NCBI RefSeq assembly: GCF_003852525.1
Contig: NZ_QAJL01000005.1
Location: 160,853 to 224,852 of the forward strand
Direction of reading: 5' to 3'
Length of the DNA stretch: 64,000 bases
Source: Pedobacter sp. KBW06
GTDB lineage: Bacteria; Bacteroidota; Bacteroidia; Sphingobacteriales; Sphingobacteriaceae
The position numbers were made by a program, and so were the translations under genes. Shown here piece by piece: positions 1 through 8,644 of this stretch. Numbering within the stretch: the first letter of the stretch is position 1; every line of letters begins with the position of its first letter. The notes beneath the pieces are model-generated. The model had not been told where the DNA came from. It saw only the letters and a program-made list of their open reading frames with translations, and ran no database searches.

Positions 1-172
1 TGCAATAATCCCGGATTGTGATTGTGCTAACGCAAAGAACTATGCACTAAATGCTGTTACGTTTGGAAATCAGGCGGCAAAAGCGGATGATCTGGAATCC
101 TTAAAAAAACTGGTAAAAAAGGCTATGGATGCTTCGTTAGATGTATTGACAGCAGTACCTGAATGCAAATAA
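1..172 (+). CDS. C-terminal end of an unknown protein (partial)
   Basis: An open frame enters from the left edge (second base) and stops at TAA 170-172, giving the last 56 residues. The visible part starts with a Cys-rich stretch (IPDCDCANAKNY) and continues as a Lys/Ala-rich, probably helical tail ending in VPECK. Codon use is normal for the window. I do not recognise the family. The three cysteines could be structural or metal-binding, but that is only a guess. The start lies outside the window. Confidence 0.5.
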   Translation, partial: AIIPDCDCANAKNYALNAVTFGNQAAKADDLESLKKLVKKAMDASLDVLTAVPECK

Positions 173-578
173 TTTTTGCCGATTTTATTAGCGATATTTT
201 ATGGATAATTCCCTGATGCTCGTTAATGTAGCAACAATTCCTAAAAACTTATAGTAGTGAGTACATTTCTTTACTCCTATTACTACCGATGTTATAAACA
301 GTTTGAAGGCAAAATTTGACAAATTTTTAATATTATTCCATCATACCTTTTTGTGTTTTTTTTTATTCGTAGCTCATATTTCCTAATTAACTGATATTAA
401 GATTATTTTGTAATACATTTGTATCATAGGATTACTGACAGTACAAATTAATTAAAATATAAGCTCATTAGACTACCTATAGCATGTGTGACTTATTTTA
501 AATTTAGCCCTGCCGGACTAAAGATTTTAATTATTAAAGAAAGCAGCCAGTAGTCTAAATGGGGAATTATCAATTTTT
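173..578. other. AT-rich gene-free interval before the first ECF sigma gene
   Basis: About 400 bases without a convincing reading frame on either strand. It is very AT-rich. It contains one good Bacteroidota -7 motif (annotated separately) that could start a leader of about 150 bases for the sigma gene. I see no clear terminator hairpin for the preceding gene and no repeat. Confidence 0.4.
414..421 (+). promoter_or_regulatory. candidate -7 promoter element for the first ECF operon
   Basis: TACATTTG matches the Bacteroidota primary-sigma -7 consensus TAnnTTTG exactly. No clear -33 TTG sits at the usual distance, so this is only a candidate for the promoter driving the sigma gene at 579. Confidence 0.3.
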
Positions 579-1184
579 ATGGCTGGGGAATTATTAGAGG
601 ATTTGAATGAAAGTGAACGTATCACTCAACTCAAGGAGGGTAATAAGCGTGCGTTTGAAGATTTATACAATCGCTATAAATACAGAATAGCTGGAAACCT
701 GTTAAAATTGTTAAAATCGGAAGAATTAGCAGAAGAAATGCTTCAGGATCTTTTTATGAGGATTTGGGACAACAGGAGTTCGCTGGATCCTGAAAAATCA
801 TTCCGTGCTTATCTTTTTCGTATTGCCGAAAATATGGTTGTTGATTATTATCGTAAGATTGCCAGGGATAGAAAAGCGTTTGACAAGATGATGAGTTCTG
901 GATCTGAATATTACTCTCATATTGAAGAAACCATTTTCAGTAAAGAACGTATACTTTTGCTGCATGGAGCAATCAATTTGTTACCACCTCAGCGGAAACA
1001 TGTTTTTATACTTTGTAAACTGGAAGGTAAATCTTATAAAGAAGTAAGCGAGTTGCTAGGGATTTCCCCTTCTACCATTAATGATCATCTTTTAAAAGCG
1101 AACCGTTTTTTAAAACAATACCTTAATCCAACCTTACCTGTCGTAGTTTCCATGCTGGCAGGTGCCATTGTTGTGGGCATATAA
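579..1184 (+). CDS. ECF RNA polymerase sigma factor, FecI-like
   Basis: This 201-residue protein has sigma-70 region 2 at about residues 20-95 (AFEDLYNRYK, then EEMLQDLFMRIWDN, then FRAYLFRIAENMVVDYYRK). Region 4 is at about 135-183 and ends in a helix-turn-helix (SYKEVSELLGISPSTINDHL). The short hydrophobic C-terminal tail is typical of Bacteroidota ECF factors. The next genes are FecR, SusC and SusD, the usual arrangement in which substrate at the outer membrane receptor is signalled through FecR to release the sigma factor, which then transcribes the receptor genes. The ATG at 579 is the only sensible start. Substrate unknown. Confidence 0.93.
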   Translation: MAGELLEDLNESERITQLKEGNKRAFEDLYNRYKYRIAGNLLKLLKSEELAEEMLQDLFMRIWDNRSSLDPEKSFRAYLFRIAENMVVDYYRKIARDRKAFDKMMSSGSEYYSHIEETIFSKERILLLHGAINLLPPQRKHVFILCKLEGKSYKEVSELLGISPSTINDHLLKANRFLKQYLNPTLPVVVSMLAGAIVVGI

Positions 1185-1283
1185 GTCCTGCAGACATTTA
1201 AATACCAGTATTTATTTAATTTTCAAAAAAAACAGCTATTGAGCAGGTAGTTTCTTTTAGTTAAACGTATTAGCTAAAAAACT

Positions 1284-2534
1284 TTGGAAACAGAACAACA
1301 CATAAAGGAATTACATCGAAGATATCTTGACGGTCAGTGTTCTGAACAAGAAATAGATTACTTATTTCAATACTTTGGCCTGCCTGAGAGTGAGCAGTTG
1401 TTGCGTCAGCTTATTATTGCAGAACTGAACAATGAAGAAGAAGAGTTTGAAGATCCTATTGTAATCAATACGATGATCGGCCGCGTTGATCAGTATCTAC
1501 AGGAAAAATTGGCTCTTAAACCTAATAAAATGATAAAATTAGGATCGAACCTAATAAAAATTGCTGCAGCAGCCGTAATTTTTATTATACTTTCATGCAG
1601 TATTTATTATTATCTATACCGTTCTATAGAAAAATTGAAATCTGATACGGCAACTCACCTTAATAAAAAGGACATTGCCCCGGGCCGTAATCAGGCAACG
1701 CTGACTTTAGCGGATGGACGTCAAATAATCCTGACCGATGCTACCGAAGGCGAGCTGGCCAGGCAGGCTGGTTTTAAAATCACTAAAACGAAGAACGGTC
1801 AATTAACTTATCAGGTTACGCAGGTTTCAGGAAAAGATGATACTTCAAGTCTGAACACATACAATACAATCAGTACTCCAAGAGGCGGGCAATATCGGGT
1901 GAATCTACCTGATGGCAGTAAAGTATGGTTGAATGCAGCTTCCTCTATTAAATTTTCTGCTGCTTTTAATTCACGGAATGTAAGAAAAATAGAACTGACT
2001 GGTGAAGCCTACTTTGAAGTCGCAAGACTTAAGACTAAAACACATTCTTCAGCAGCAAATGAAAGTGGAAGCAGTATACCATTTATTGTTGTTACAGGCA
2101 AACAGGAGGTGAGAGTATTAGGAACACATTTCAATATCAATGCCTATAATGATGAACCCGTTACTAAAACCACTTTACTGGAAGGCAGCGTCCGGATTAC
2201 CGGGCTTAAAAATAAGGAAACAGTCAAGCTTAAAGAAGGGGAGCAGTCAGGACTGAACAATTATGGTATAGCAGTGTCAAATGTTAATACAGAACAATTT
2301 ATTGCCTGGAAAAATAACACGTTTATGTTTGAAGGAGACAACATACAAGCCATTATGCGTCAGATCTCCAGATGGTATAATGTTGAAGTCATATTTAAAG
2401 GTAATATTTCCAAAGAGAATTTTGGAGGTAAAATCTCCAGACTTAAAAATCTGTCAGAAATACTTGATTTGATTGAATTAACGGGACTTGTTCATTTTAA
2501 TGTAGAAGGAAGGAGGATCATCGTTATGCCATAA
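1284..2534 (+). CDS. FecR-type anti-sigma factor
   Basis: 416 residues. A cytoplasmic N-terminal part that would bind the sigma factor is followed by one transmembrane helix at about residues 89-111 (AAAAVIFIILS). The periplasmic FecR domain contains the hallmark pattern STPRGGQYRVNLPDGSKVWLN, then LTGEAYFEVA and VLGTHFNINAY. The DUF4974-type C-terminal domain spans about 345-416 (SRWYNVEVIF, GRRIIVMP); it would contact the STN domain of the partner SusC. The frame starts with TTG at 1284, and the next in-frame ATG is about 60 residues in and would delete most of the cytoplasmic domain, so TTG is accepted. It follows the sigma gene by 99 bases. Confidence 0.92.
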   Translation: METEQHIKELHRRYLDGQCSEQEIDYLFQYFGLPESEQLLRQLIIAELNNEEEEFEDPIVINTMIGRVDQYLQEKLALKPNKMIKLGSNLIKIAAAAVIFIILSCSIYYYLYRSIEKLKSDTATHLNKKDIAPGRNQATLTLADGRQIILTDATEGELARQAGFKITKTKNGQLTYQVTQVSGKDDTSSLNTYNTISTPRGGQYRVNLPDGSKVWLNAASSIKFSAAFNSRNVRKIELTGEAYFEVARLKTKTHSSAANESGSSIPFIVVTGKQEVRVLGTHFNINAYNDEPVTKTTLLEGSVRITGLKNKETVKLKEGEQSGLNNYGIAVSNVNTEQFIAWKNNTFMFEGDNIQAIMRQISRWYNVEVIFKGNISKENFGGKISRLKNLSEILDLIELTGLVHFNVEGRRIIVMP

Positions 2535-2566
2535 CCTATACCTAAACGGCGATCCATTTTAAAAAA

Positions 2567-2591
2567 CCGGGAGTACTACTAATACCCCCGG
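2567..2591 (+). other. GC hairpin between fecR and susC
   Basis: CCGGG at 2567 pairs with CCCGG ending at 2591 over a short AT-rich loop, in an otherwise AT-rich 128-base gap. There is no downstream U-run, so it is more likely an mRNA processing or stability element, or a partial attenuator, than a full terminator. Confidence 0.35.
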
Positions 2592-2662
2592 CAAATTATT
2601 TGGATTTGCTAATTGAATATCATGTGTTATCAAAATTTCAACTTATCCAAACCACCAAATTT

Positions 2663-5600
2663 ATGAATTTTTATGCCAAAATTATGCGCATGCTTTTCAG
2701 CTGCATAATTAAATTTCTGCGGATAACAGCTCTTGTCATTTGCCGGATCAAAAAAAACAATGCAAGGAAACTGATAATGAAAATAAACCTGGTCATTTTT
2801 CTATTAATTTCAACCTTTATGCAGATCAGCATAGCTGCTATTGCACAAAAGATAAATCTGACGGAAAAAGATATTCCGATGCCCCAGCTGCTGGAAAAAA
2901 TAAGCAAACAGACGGGTTATGACTTTTTTTATACTAATGAAATGTTTAGTGGGAATTCAAGGGTCGCAGTCAGCTTTAAAGATGCAAACCTGGAAGAAGT
3001 TCTTAACTATCTTTTTAAAGAGCAGAACCTGAAGTATATCATTAAGTATAAAACTATTGTCGTACAAAGGAAAACAGTTGTGCCCGTTAGAGAACCAGCG
3101 ACTATACTAAAGAAACTAAAAATTAAAGGACTGATAACTGATTCGAAAGGAAAAGAAATACCTGGTGCAGTAATAGCAGAAAAAGGTACCCAGAACCGTA
3201 CCGCTTCACAAGTAAATGGCACCTTTTCCATAGAAGTTAACGATAACGCAACGCTTATCATCAGCTACGTTGGCTATGATACTCAGGAAATAAAACTGAA
3301 AAACAATCAGGAAAACTTAACGGTAGTACTGGCAGAGAGTTTAAATCAACTGGGTGAAATTGGGGTAATCAGCACCGGGTATCAGAAAATCAAAAAAGAT
3401 CAGCTAACCGGAGCGGCTTCTGTTATGACAGAAAAAGAATATCAACAGCGTGAGGCCGTTACTGGAAATTTCCTGGAAAGTCTGGAAGGTAAAATTCCTG
3501 GACTGGTCTATAATAGTCAGACAGATGAACTTAGTATTAGGGGAGTAGCTTCTTTTGACGCCGTAAAGCAACCATTGATCGTTGTAGACGGATTTCCAAC
3601 AGAAATAGATCTGCGCACGATCAATCCAAATGATATTATTTCGGTTAGTGTGTTACGCGATGCAGCAGCGGCTTCTATTTATGGTGTACGGGCATCTAAT
3701 GGTGTAATTGTTGTAGAAACGAGGAGGGGGAAATCTGGTAAATCCGTATTTACCTTGCGTAGTACCTATGCTATACAGGACAAACCTGATTTTAGTTATC
3801 TGAACTATGCTCCTGCAAACGAATTTGTTCAGCTTCAGAAAGAAAGTTTTAATATAGCCAAGCCTTCCTATATTTTATTTCAGCTCGGTTACAGCAAATT
3901 AAACCCTGCACAACAGATTCTTTTTAGCGGTACTCGCCTTGACCTTTCAAATCCACTGCTCACAGCGGATCAGATCGATCAGAAATTGCTCGCACTGGGC
4001 TCATATGATAACCTAAAAGAATATCAACGCCTATTTTTTCAAAAAAGACAGACAAAGAATATAAACTTTGATGTGAGTGGTGGTAATGACAAAAGCACTT
4101 ATATACTTGGATTAAACTATATCGATGAAATTCCAATCAGGATAAGATCAGAAAATAAACAGTACAATCTAAGTATGGCTAATACCTTTAAATTCTCCAC
4201 CAGATTTAATCTGGACTTTAAAACTACTTATACCAATTATAAGAATGTTAGCGGAAATACACCGAACTATTCTGACTTTTATCCCTACGAACATCTTACA
4301 GACGATCAAGGCAACGCACTTCCGGTATCTTTAGATCCCAACCGGAATTACTATAGCAGGCCACTGTCCAGGGCAAATAATAATGCTTTGATGGCCTTGG
4401 GTCTATACGATATGCTTTACTATCCATATAGAGAGCTAGCCAGCAATACCAACACTAGTCAAGGTTCATCCATTAGATTTCTGGGCAGGCTAAACACCAA
4501 ACTCACAGACTGGCTGAATATGGATCTCGGCGGAAATTATGAAAATCAGAATGTAAGAGCTGATCGTTTACAGTTGGAAGACTCTTATGCTGTAAGAGCA
4601 CTGGTCAATACTATGGCTGTAAAAGATCCTGTTACTGGTAATGCCATGTTTTCCAATATGCCAAAAGGAAATATTTTGAAAAGGAGCAATACAAGCATGA
4701 TAAATTATACCATGAGAGGGCAGCTAAACTTTGCTCATAAATTTGGAGAGAACAATCATGATTTTTCAGGCATTCTTGGAATTGAGCAAAAGATTACACA
4801 ACTCAAAGCCTATACAACATCCTATTTTGGATACGAGCCGCAAACATTGATCAATAAACCTATTAATATGGGTATTTTAAATGCTACAACTATACCTGCA
4901 TTTACCAGTGTAGGATATAGTAGCAACTTTATAAATACCGACTATTTCAACCAGTTGGAAGGAGAGCGGAGGTTCAGGTCATTCTACGGGGAGGGTACTT
5001 ATATCTTTAAAAATAAGTATATCGCTACAGGAAGCTTTAGAATTGATCAATCTAACTTGTTTGGTGCAGATCCGAAATATAAAAATAAACCTCTATGGTC
5101 TACAGGCTTAAACTGGCGCATTGGAGAAGAGGACTTCATCAAGCAAATCCCGTGGATTGACAATATGCAGGTAAGAACCGCTACCGGCTTTAATGGTAAT
5201 GTGCCAAACAGTTACAACGGGGCATTTTTGATTTTATACTCAGGATTGAATACATCGCTTAACGTACCTTTGACCTATTATGATGTACTCACTCCGCAAA
5301 ACCAATCTATCCGTTGGGAAACCACCAGGAATTATAACCTTGGGTTGGATTATACCTTATTAAAAAACCGGATCTCAGGTTCAGTGGACTGGTACATGAA
5401 GAAAACCAGAGATGTATTCGGGCAATTTGACGCAGACCCTACCTCTGGTTTTAACCAATATAATGCCAATACTGCATCTATTCAAAATAAAGGACTCGAA
5501 TTTCTGGTAAACAGTGTGAACATTAAGTTAAATAACTTTAAATGGACAACACAAGTGACTGCTTCTTTCAACAGTAATAAAGTATTGGCAATAAAAGCAA

Positions 5601-6334
5601 CGGAATATGCAAACTCACAATTGATTACGAGTGGTATCACTCCTGTACTCGGGCTTCCTATAGGTGCATTATTCAGCTATAATTATGGCGGATTGAATGA
5701 AGCAGGGCAACCTTATGTAATAGATAAGAAAGGCAATCATAAAGTACTGGCTTTTTCGGGATCAAATCGGGCAGATGTGACTAAAGATGACCTGATTTAT
5801 AATGGAACAACTACGCCTAAATATGTACTGGGATTAAATAACCAAATCACCCTCGGCGCTTTTGATGTGTCTTTTCTATTTATGTATTATGGAGGTCATG
5901 TTATGAGAGTAGAACAACCTAATCCTAATAATATCGGTGCTCTTTTTAATAATCCACTTGCCGGATCAAACAATTTCTGGAGAAAACCTGGTGATGAGAA
6001 TAACACTATGATCCCTGGATTCCTCCTTTCCAGCAGCTCAATGCCTGGATATTTTCAATCTTCTGCCTTATATGGTTATCAATATGCTACGCAGTTTGTG
6101 CGTAGGGCAGATTATATCAGGTTGAGGGATATTGTTGTTACGTATAACGCCAAAATTCCTGCCTTTGAAAAAATAGGTTTGAAAAACACGCAACTCCGTT
6201 TTCAGGCACAGAATGCTTTTCGTTATACCTTTAGCGGTAATGATATAGATCCGGATGCGATAAACCGCAATTCAGGCACCAGGTCACTGACGGTGCAGCC
6301 ATTTTACAGTCTGACTTTTTCAACTAATTTTTAA
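2663..6334 (+). CDS. SusC/RagA-family TonB-dependent outer membrane receptor with STN signalling domain
   Basis: 1223 residues from the ATG at 2663; the frame opens earlier at a TTG (2600). The chosen start gives MNFYAKIMRM, a typical opening of FecR-linked SusC proteins. Signal peptide at about residues 39-61 (AAIAQ cleavage region), STN domain at about 64-130 (PMPQLLEKISKQTGYDFFY), carboxypeptidase-regulatory-like beta domain at about 151-225, TonB plug at about 262-360 (SIRGVASFDAVKQPLIVVDG, then SIYGVRASNGVIVVET). The remainder is the 22-strand barrel, ending in an aromatic residue (TFSTNF). It imports an unknown substrate with the SusD protein 9 bases downstream. The STN domain fits transenvelope signalling through the adjacent FecR and sigma factor. 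Confidence 0.93.
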   Translation: MNFYAKIMRMLFSCIIKFLRITALVICRIKKNNARKLIMKINLVIFLLISTFMQISIAAIAQKINLTEKDIPMPQLLEKISKQTGYDFFYTNEMFSGNSRVAVSFKDANLEEVLNYLFKEQNLKYIIKYKTIVVQRKTVVPVREPATILKKLKIKGLITDSKGKEIPGAVIAEKGTQNRTASQVNGTFSIEVNDNATLIISYVGYDTQEIKLKNNQENLTVVLAESLNQLGEIGVISTGYQKIKKDQLTGAASVMTEKEYQQREAVTGNFLESLEGKIPGLVYNSQTDELSIRGVASFDAVKQPLIVVDGFPTEIDLRTINPNDIISVSVLRDAAAASIYGVRASNGVIVVETRRGKSGKSVFTLRSTYAIQDKPDFSYLNYAPANEFVQLQKESFNIAKPSYILFQLGYSKLNPAQQILFSGTRLDLSNPLLTADQIDQKLLALGSYDNLKEYQRLFFQKRQTKNINFDVSGGNDKSTYILGLNYIDEIPIRIRSENKQYNLSMANTFKFSTRFNLDFKTTYTNYKNVSGNTPNYSDFYPYEHLTDDQGNALPVSLDPNRNYYSRPLSRANNNALMALGLYDMLYYPYRELASNTNTSQGSSIRFLGRLNTKLTDWLNMDLGGNYENQNVRADRLQLEDSYAVRALVNTMAVKDPVTGNAMFSNMPKGNILKRSNTSMINYTMRGQLNFAHKFGENNHDFSGILGIEQKITQLKAYTTSYFGYEPQTLINKPINMGILNATTIPAFTSVGYSSNFINTDYFNQLEGERRFRSFYGEGTYIFKNKYIATGSFRIDQSNLFGADPKYKNKPLWSTGLNWRIGEEDFIKQIPWIDNMQVRTATGFNGNVPNSYNGAFLILYSGLNTSLNVPLTYYDVLTPQNQSIRWETTRNYNLGLDYTLLKNRISGSVDWYMKKTRDVFGQFDADPTSGFNQYNANTASIQNKGLEFLVNSVNIKLNNFKWTTQVTASFNSNKVLAIKATEYANSQLITSGITPVLGLPIGALFSYNYGGLNEAGQPYVIDKKGNHKVLAFSGSNRADVTKDDLIYNGTTTPKYVLGLNNQITLGAFDVSFLFMYYGGHVMRVEQPNPNNIGALFNNPLAGSNNFWRKPGDENNTMIPGFLLSSSSMPGYFQSSALYGYQYATQFVRRADYIRLRDIVVTYNAKIPAFEKIGLKNTQLRFQAQNAFRYTFSGNDIDPDAINRNSGTRSLTVQPFYSLTFSTNF

Positions 6335-6343
6335 ATAAAAACC

Positions 6344-7681
6344 ATGAAAAATAGCCATATAATCTTACTATTCATCCTGGCCGTTAACTGTTCTTCCTGT
6401 GGTAAATTTTTGGATATTGAACCGAAAGGAATCATTATTCCAAAAAAGGTATCAGACTACGAAGGCATACTTAATTCGCCAACCATGAACAATACTTTTC
6501 CAATAGATATTCTTGTTCTTACCGATGATAATTTTAATAATTTTGACAACACTGACCAATCAGCTAGAGCAAACGAATATTACTGGAGGCCTGTTATTAC
6601 CCTTAATGAAAAGTCAAATCCGGAGATTTGGGGATCATCATATCGTGCAATTTATGATGCAAATGTCATCATTAGCGGAATTCTAACAGCTACTAACGGC
6701 ACAGACGCACAAAAGCAAAGTATATTGGCCGAGGCACTTGTCATCAGGGCCAATTCCCTTCTGGACCTGCTTACCGTATTTGCAAAAGCATATAATCCTT
6801 CAACAGCAGACTCCGATCCAGGATTACCACTGGTAATCAGTACCAATGTGACTGATAAGATACCAAAAAGATCATCAGTTAAACTCACCTTGAATACACT
6901 CATTAATGATGTGAGTAATGCCGTCAATGCACTTCCTTTGAGCAATGTTAACAGATATAGAGTTTCTAAATACGCAGCTTATGGTTTACTAAGTCGTATT
7001 TATTTATATATGGCAGATTACCCCAATGCAAAGAAGTATGCCGAAATGGCTCTGCAAGCACCAAATACCCTGTTAAATTATAATAATTATGCAAGCAGCA
7101 ATCAAGTACCTATTTATGATCTTAATCCAGAAGTGTTATGGCAGCGCGCGTCAGTTAGTGGCGACCCTACATTTATGCTCTATTCAAGTGATCTGAAGAC
7201 CTATTTTGACAGTTCCGATATTCGCTATCAGTTTTTAACAGTAACCAATAATGATGGTTTGGGAAGAGCTGGTTTTCTGGGTAATAAATATAATTTTGGG
7301 ATAACCTTTCCTGAAATGTATCTGACCAAAGCGGAGATGCTTGCCAGAGAAGGCCGGTTTCAGGACGCAATTGATATTGTAAATATGCTGAGAAAAAACC
7401 GTATCAGAACAGTAGATTACGTAGATCAGACTGCTGCTACAAGTGAAGAAGCCCTTGTTAAAGTATTGGCAGAGCGCAGAAGAGAACTAGCTTATAGTAG
7501 TACACGCTGGTTTGACATGAAACGATTAGATCAGGAAGGACGTATGCCCGAAGTAAAAAGGATCAACAAAGATAGCCATGAAGTAGAAGCATCATTACCT
7601 CCGCACAGCCCAAATTATACTTTCGAAATACCGACTAGGGTACTCATGTTTAATCCCGGCATGGAACTTAACCGTAAATAA
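6344..7681 (+). CDS. SusD/RagB-family nutrient-binding outer membrane lipoprotein
   Basis: 445 residues with a lipoprotein signal (hydrophobic run, then CSSCGKFLDIEP), so it is anchored in the outer membrane as the lid of the SusC barrel. The N-terminal SusD-like part has the usual helical start (WGSSYRAIYDANVIISG; EALVIRANSLLDLL). The C-terminal RagB part ends with YLTKAEMLAREG, ELAYSSTRWFDMKRL and a FEIPTRVLMFNPGM tail. It is slightly shorter than many SusD proteins. It is translationally close to susC (9-base gap) and is followed by an intrinsic terminator, so it closes the four-gene locus. No glycan-degrading enzyme is adjacent, so the ligand cannot be named. Confidence 0.92.
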   Translation: MKNSHIILLFILAVNCSSCGKFLDIEPKGIIIPKKVSDYEGILNSPTMNNTFPIDILVLTDDNFNNFDNTDQSARANEYYWRPVITLNEKSNPEIWGSSYRAIYDANVIISGILTATNGTDAQKQSILAEALVIRANSLLDLLTVFAKAYNPSTADSDPGLPLVISTNVTDKIPKRSSVKLTLNTLINDVSNAVNALPLSNVNRYRVSKYAAYGLLSRIYLYMADYPNAKKYAEMALQAPNTLLNYNNYASSNQVPIYDLNPEVLWQRASVSGDPTFMLYSSDLKTYFDSSDIRYQFLTVTNNDGLGRAGFLGNKYNFGITFPEMYLTKAEMLAREGRFQDAIDIVNMLRKNRIRTVDYVDQTAATSEEALVKVLAERRRELAYSSTRWFDMKRLDQEGRMPEVKRINKDSHEVEASLPPHSPNYTFEIPTRVLMFNPGMELNRK

Positions 7682-7777
7682 CATCAGTTCTCAAAGATAT
7701 GAGACCAAAAATAGATGACTGGAAAAACTAATTTGTAAACTTTTCTGAGTAAAATTTCAGGTTAAGCAGTAGTCAAT

Positions 7778-7814
7778 AAAAAACCGGTGTTTGCAGGTGC
7801 AGCACCGGTTTTTT
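7778..7814 (+). terminator. intrinsic terminator of the first SusCD locus
   Basis: Perfect 12-bp stem AAAAAACCGGTG / CACCGGTTTTTT (7778-7789 with 7803-7814) with a 13-base loop and T-rich flanks. The symmetric A/T tails mean it could stop transcription from either side. Confidence 0.9.
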
Positions 7815-8069
7815 ATTTTAAACCGTTGCCAGATGCTCCAAAAGACCGACAATGCATATTAAGGTTGCAGCGAAAAAACGTGGCCCCGAAAATAATCATT
7901 TTGTAGGGGGTAGGCGGTTGGATTTTAAATCGATCATGGTGGGATTCAAACCTGGTACAGAAATGAGCATTTAAATATAATTGGATACAATTTTTAAATT
8001 CGACTCATCGAATCACTCACATTTTTAGAGGTGTTTTCCTTAATATTATGGATTTTTCCGTAAAACAAT

Positions 8070-8102
8070 AAAAGCTTGCAATCTTTTGATTTGCAAGCTT
8101 TT
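8070..8102 (-). terminator. terminator downstream of tRNA-Lys
   Basis: Perfect 12-bp stem AAAAGCTTGCAA / TTGCAAGCTTTT (8070-8081 with 8091-8102). It lies 25 bases past the 3' end of the minus-strand tRNA, so it probably ends that transcript. The symmetric tails make it usable in both directions. Confidence 0.8.
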
Positions 8103-8126
8103 ATTCGATTCTGATACTATTCTCTG

Positions 8127-8199
8127 TGATCCCGCTGGGATTCGAACCCAGGACCACTACATTAAAAGTGTAATGCTCTACCAGCTGAGCTACGGAATC
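8127..8199 (-). tRNA. tRNA-Lys (anticodon TTT)
   Basis: Reading the minus strand from 8199: acceptor GATTCCG pairs with CGGGATC (one T-G wobble), D arm GCTCAGCTGGTAGAGC, anticodon stem TTACA/TGTAG around loop CTTTTAA (anticodon TTT, Lys), and T arm CTGGGTTCGAATCCCAG. Discriminator base is A; CCA is not encoded. Length is 73 nt. Confidence 0.95.
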
Positions 8200-8342
8200 A
8201 TTTATTTCCCTTGTTCGGGGTTGCAAAAGTATAATTTTTACTCAAATATTCTACGTCCTGATTGTCCTATATTGAAAATAAAATCAATTTCCTTTCTAAT
8301 CGGTTGATCTATAGGGATAAAAAATTCTACCTTTTTCGCTAA

Positions 8343-8618
8343 AAACGTAGAAGAAACCATCTATACATCGATTTTAACGGAATCTTAGTTTTTGAAGATG
8401 TTTATTGGGCACGGGTAAACCTGAATTTTGGAGTTGTTACTGCTGAATTTATTGACTGTGCTTTTATTGCAAATGGTAATGATGTGGATCTGATCAACTT
8501 TAAACAGATCTGGAAGGATAAGTTACCTGATTTAGTGCTGACTTGCTTTGTAATAAAGACTTCGTCAACAGGAACTGAAATAAAGGTTGTCGCTAGAAAT
8601 TTTAACGTAACTGTCTGA
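8343..8618 (+). pseudogene. start-less open frame, probable gene remnant
   Basis: A plus-strand frame stays open from just after a stop near 8342 to TGA 8616-8618 and reads like real protein (VYWARVNLNFGVVTAEF, DLINFKQIWKDKLPDL, EIKVVARNFNVTV). It has no ATG, and its only alternative start is a GTG about one third in. The protein does not resemble a family I know. I read it as the 3' part of a decayed or frameshifted gene; a sequencing error or a real gene from the internal GTG are alternatives. The opposite-strand frame here looks like its mirror image. Confidence 0.3.
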
Positions 8619-8644
8619 AAATAAAAAATAAGAGACAAAGATGA

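Noticed and set aside
2600..2662. TTG-initiated N-terminal extension of the first SusC
   Set aside because: The ATG at 2663 gives the usual start of this receptor type. The extension adds no signal feature and lies directly after a hairpin.
8402..8638. Minus-strand frame of 78 codons
   Set aside because: It mirrors the start-less plus-strand frame at 8343-8618, whose translation looks more like protein.
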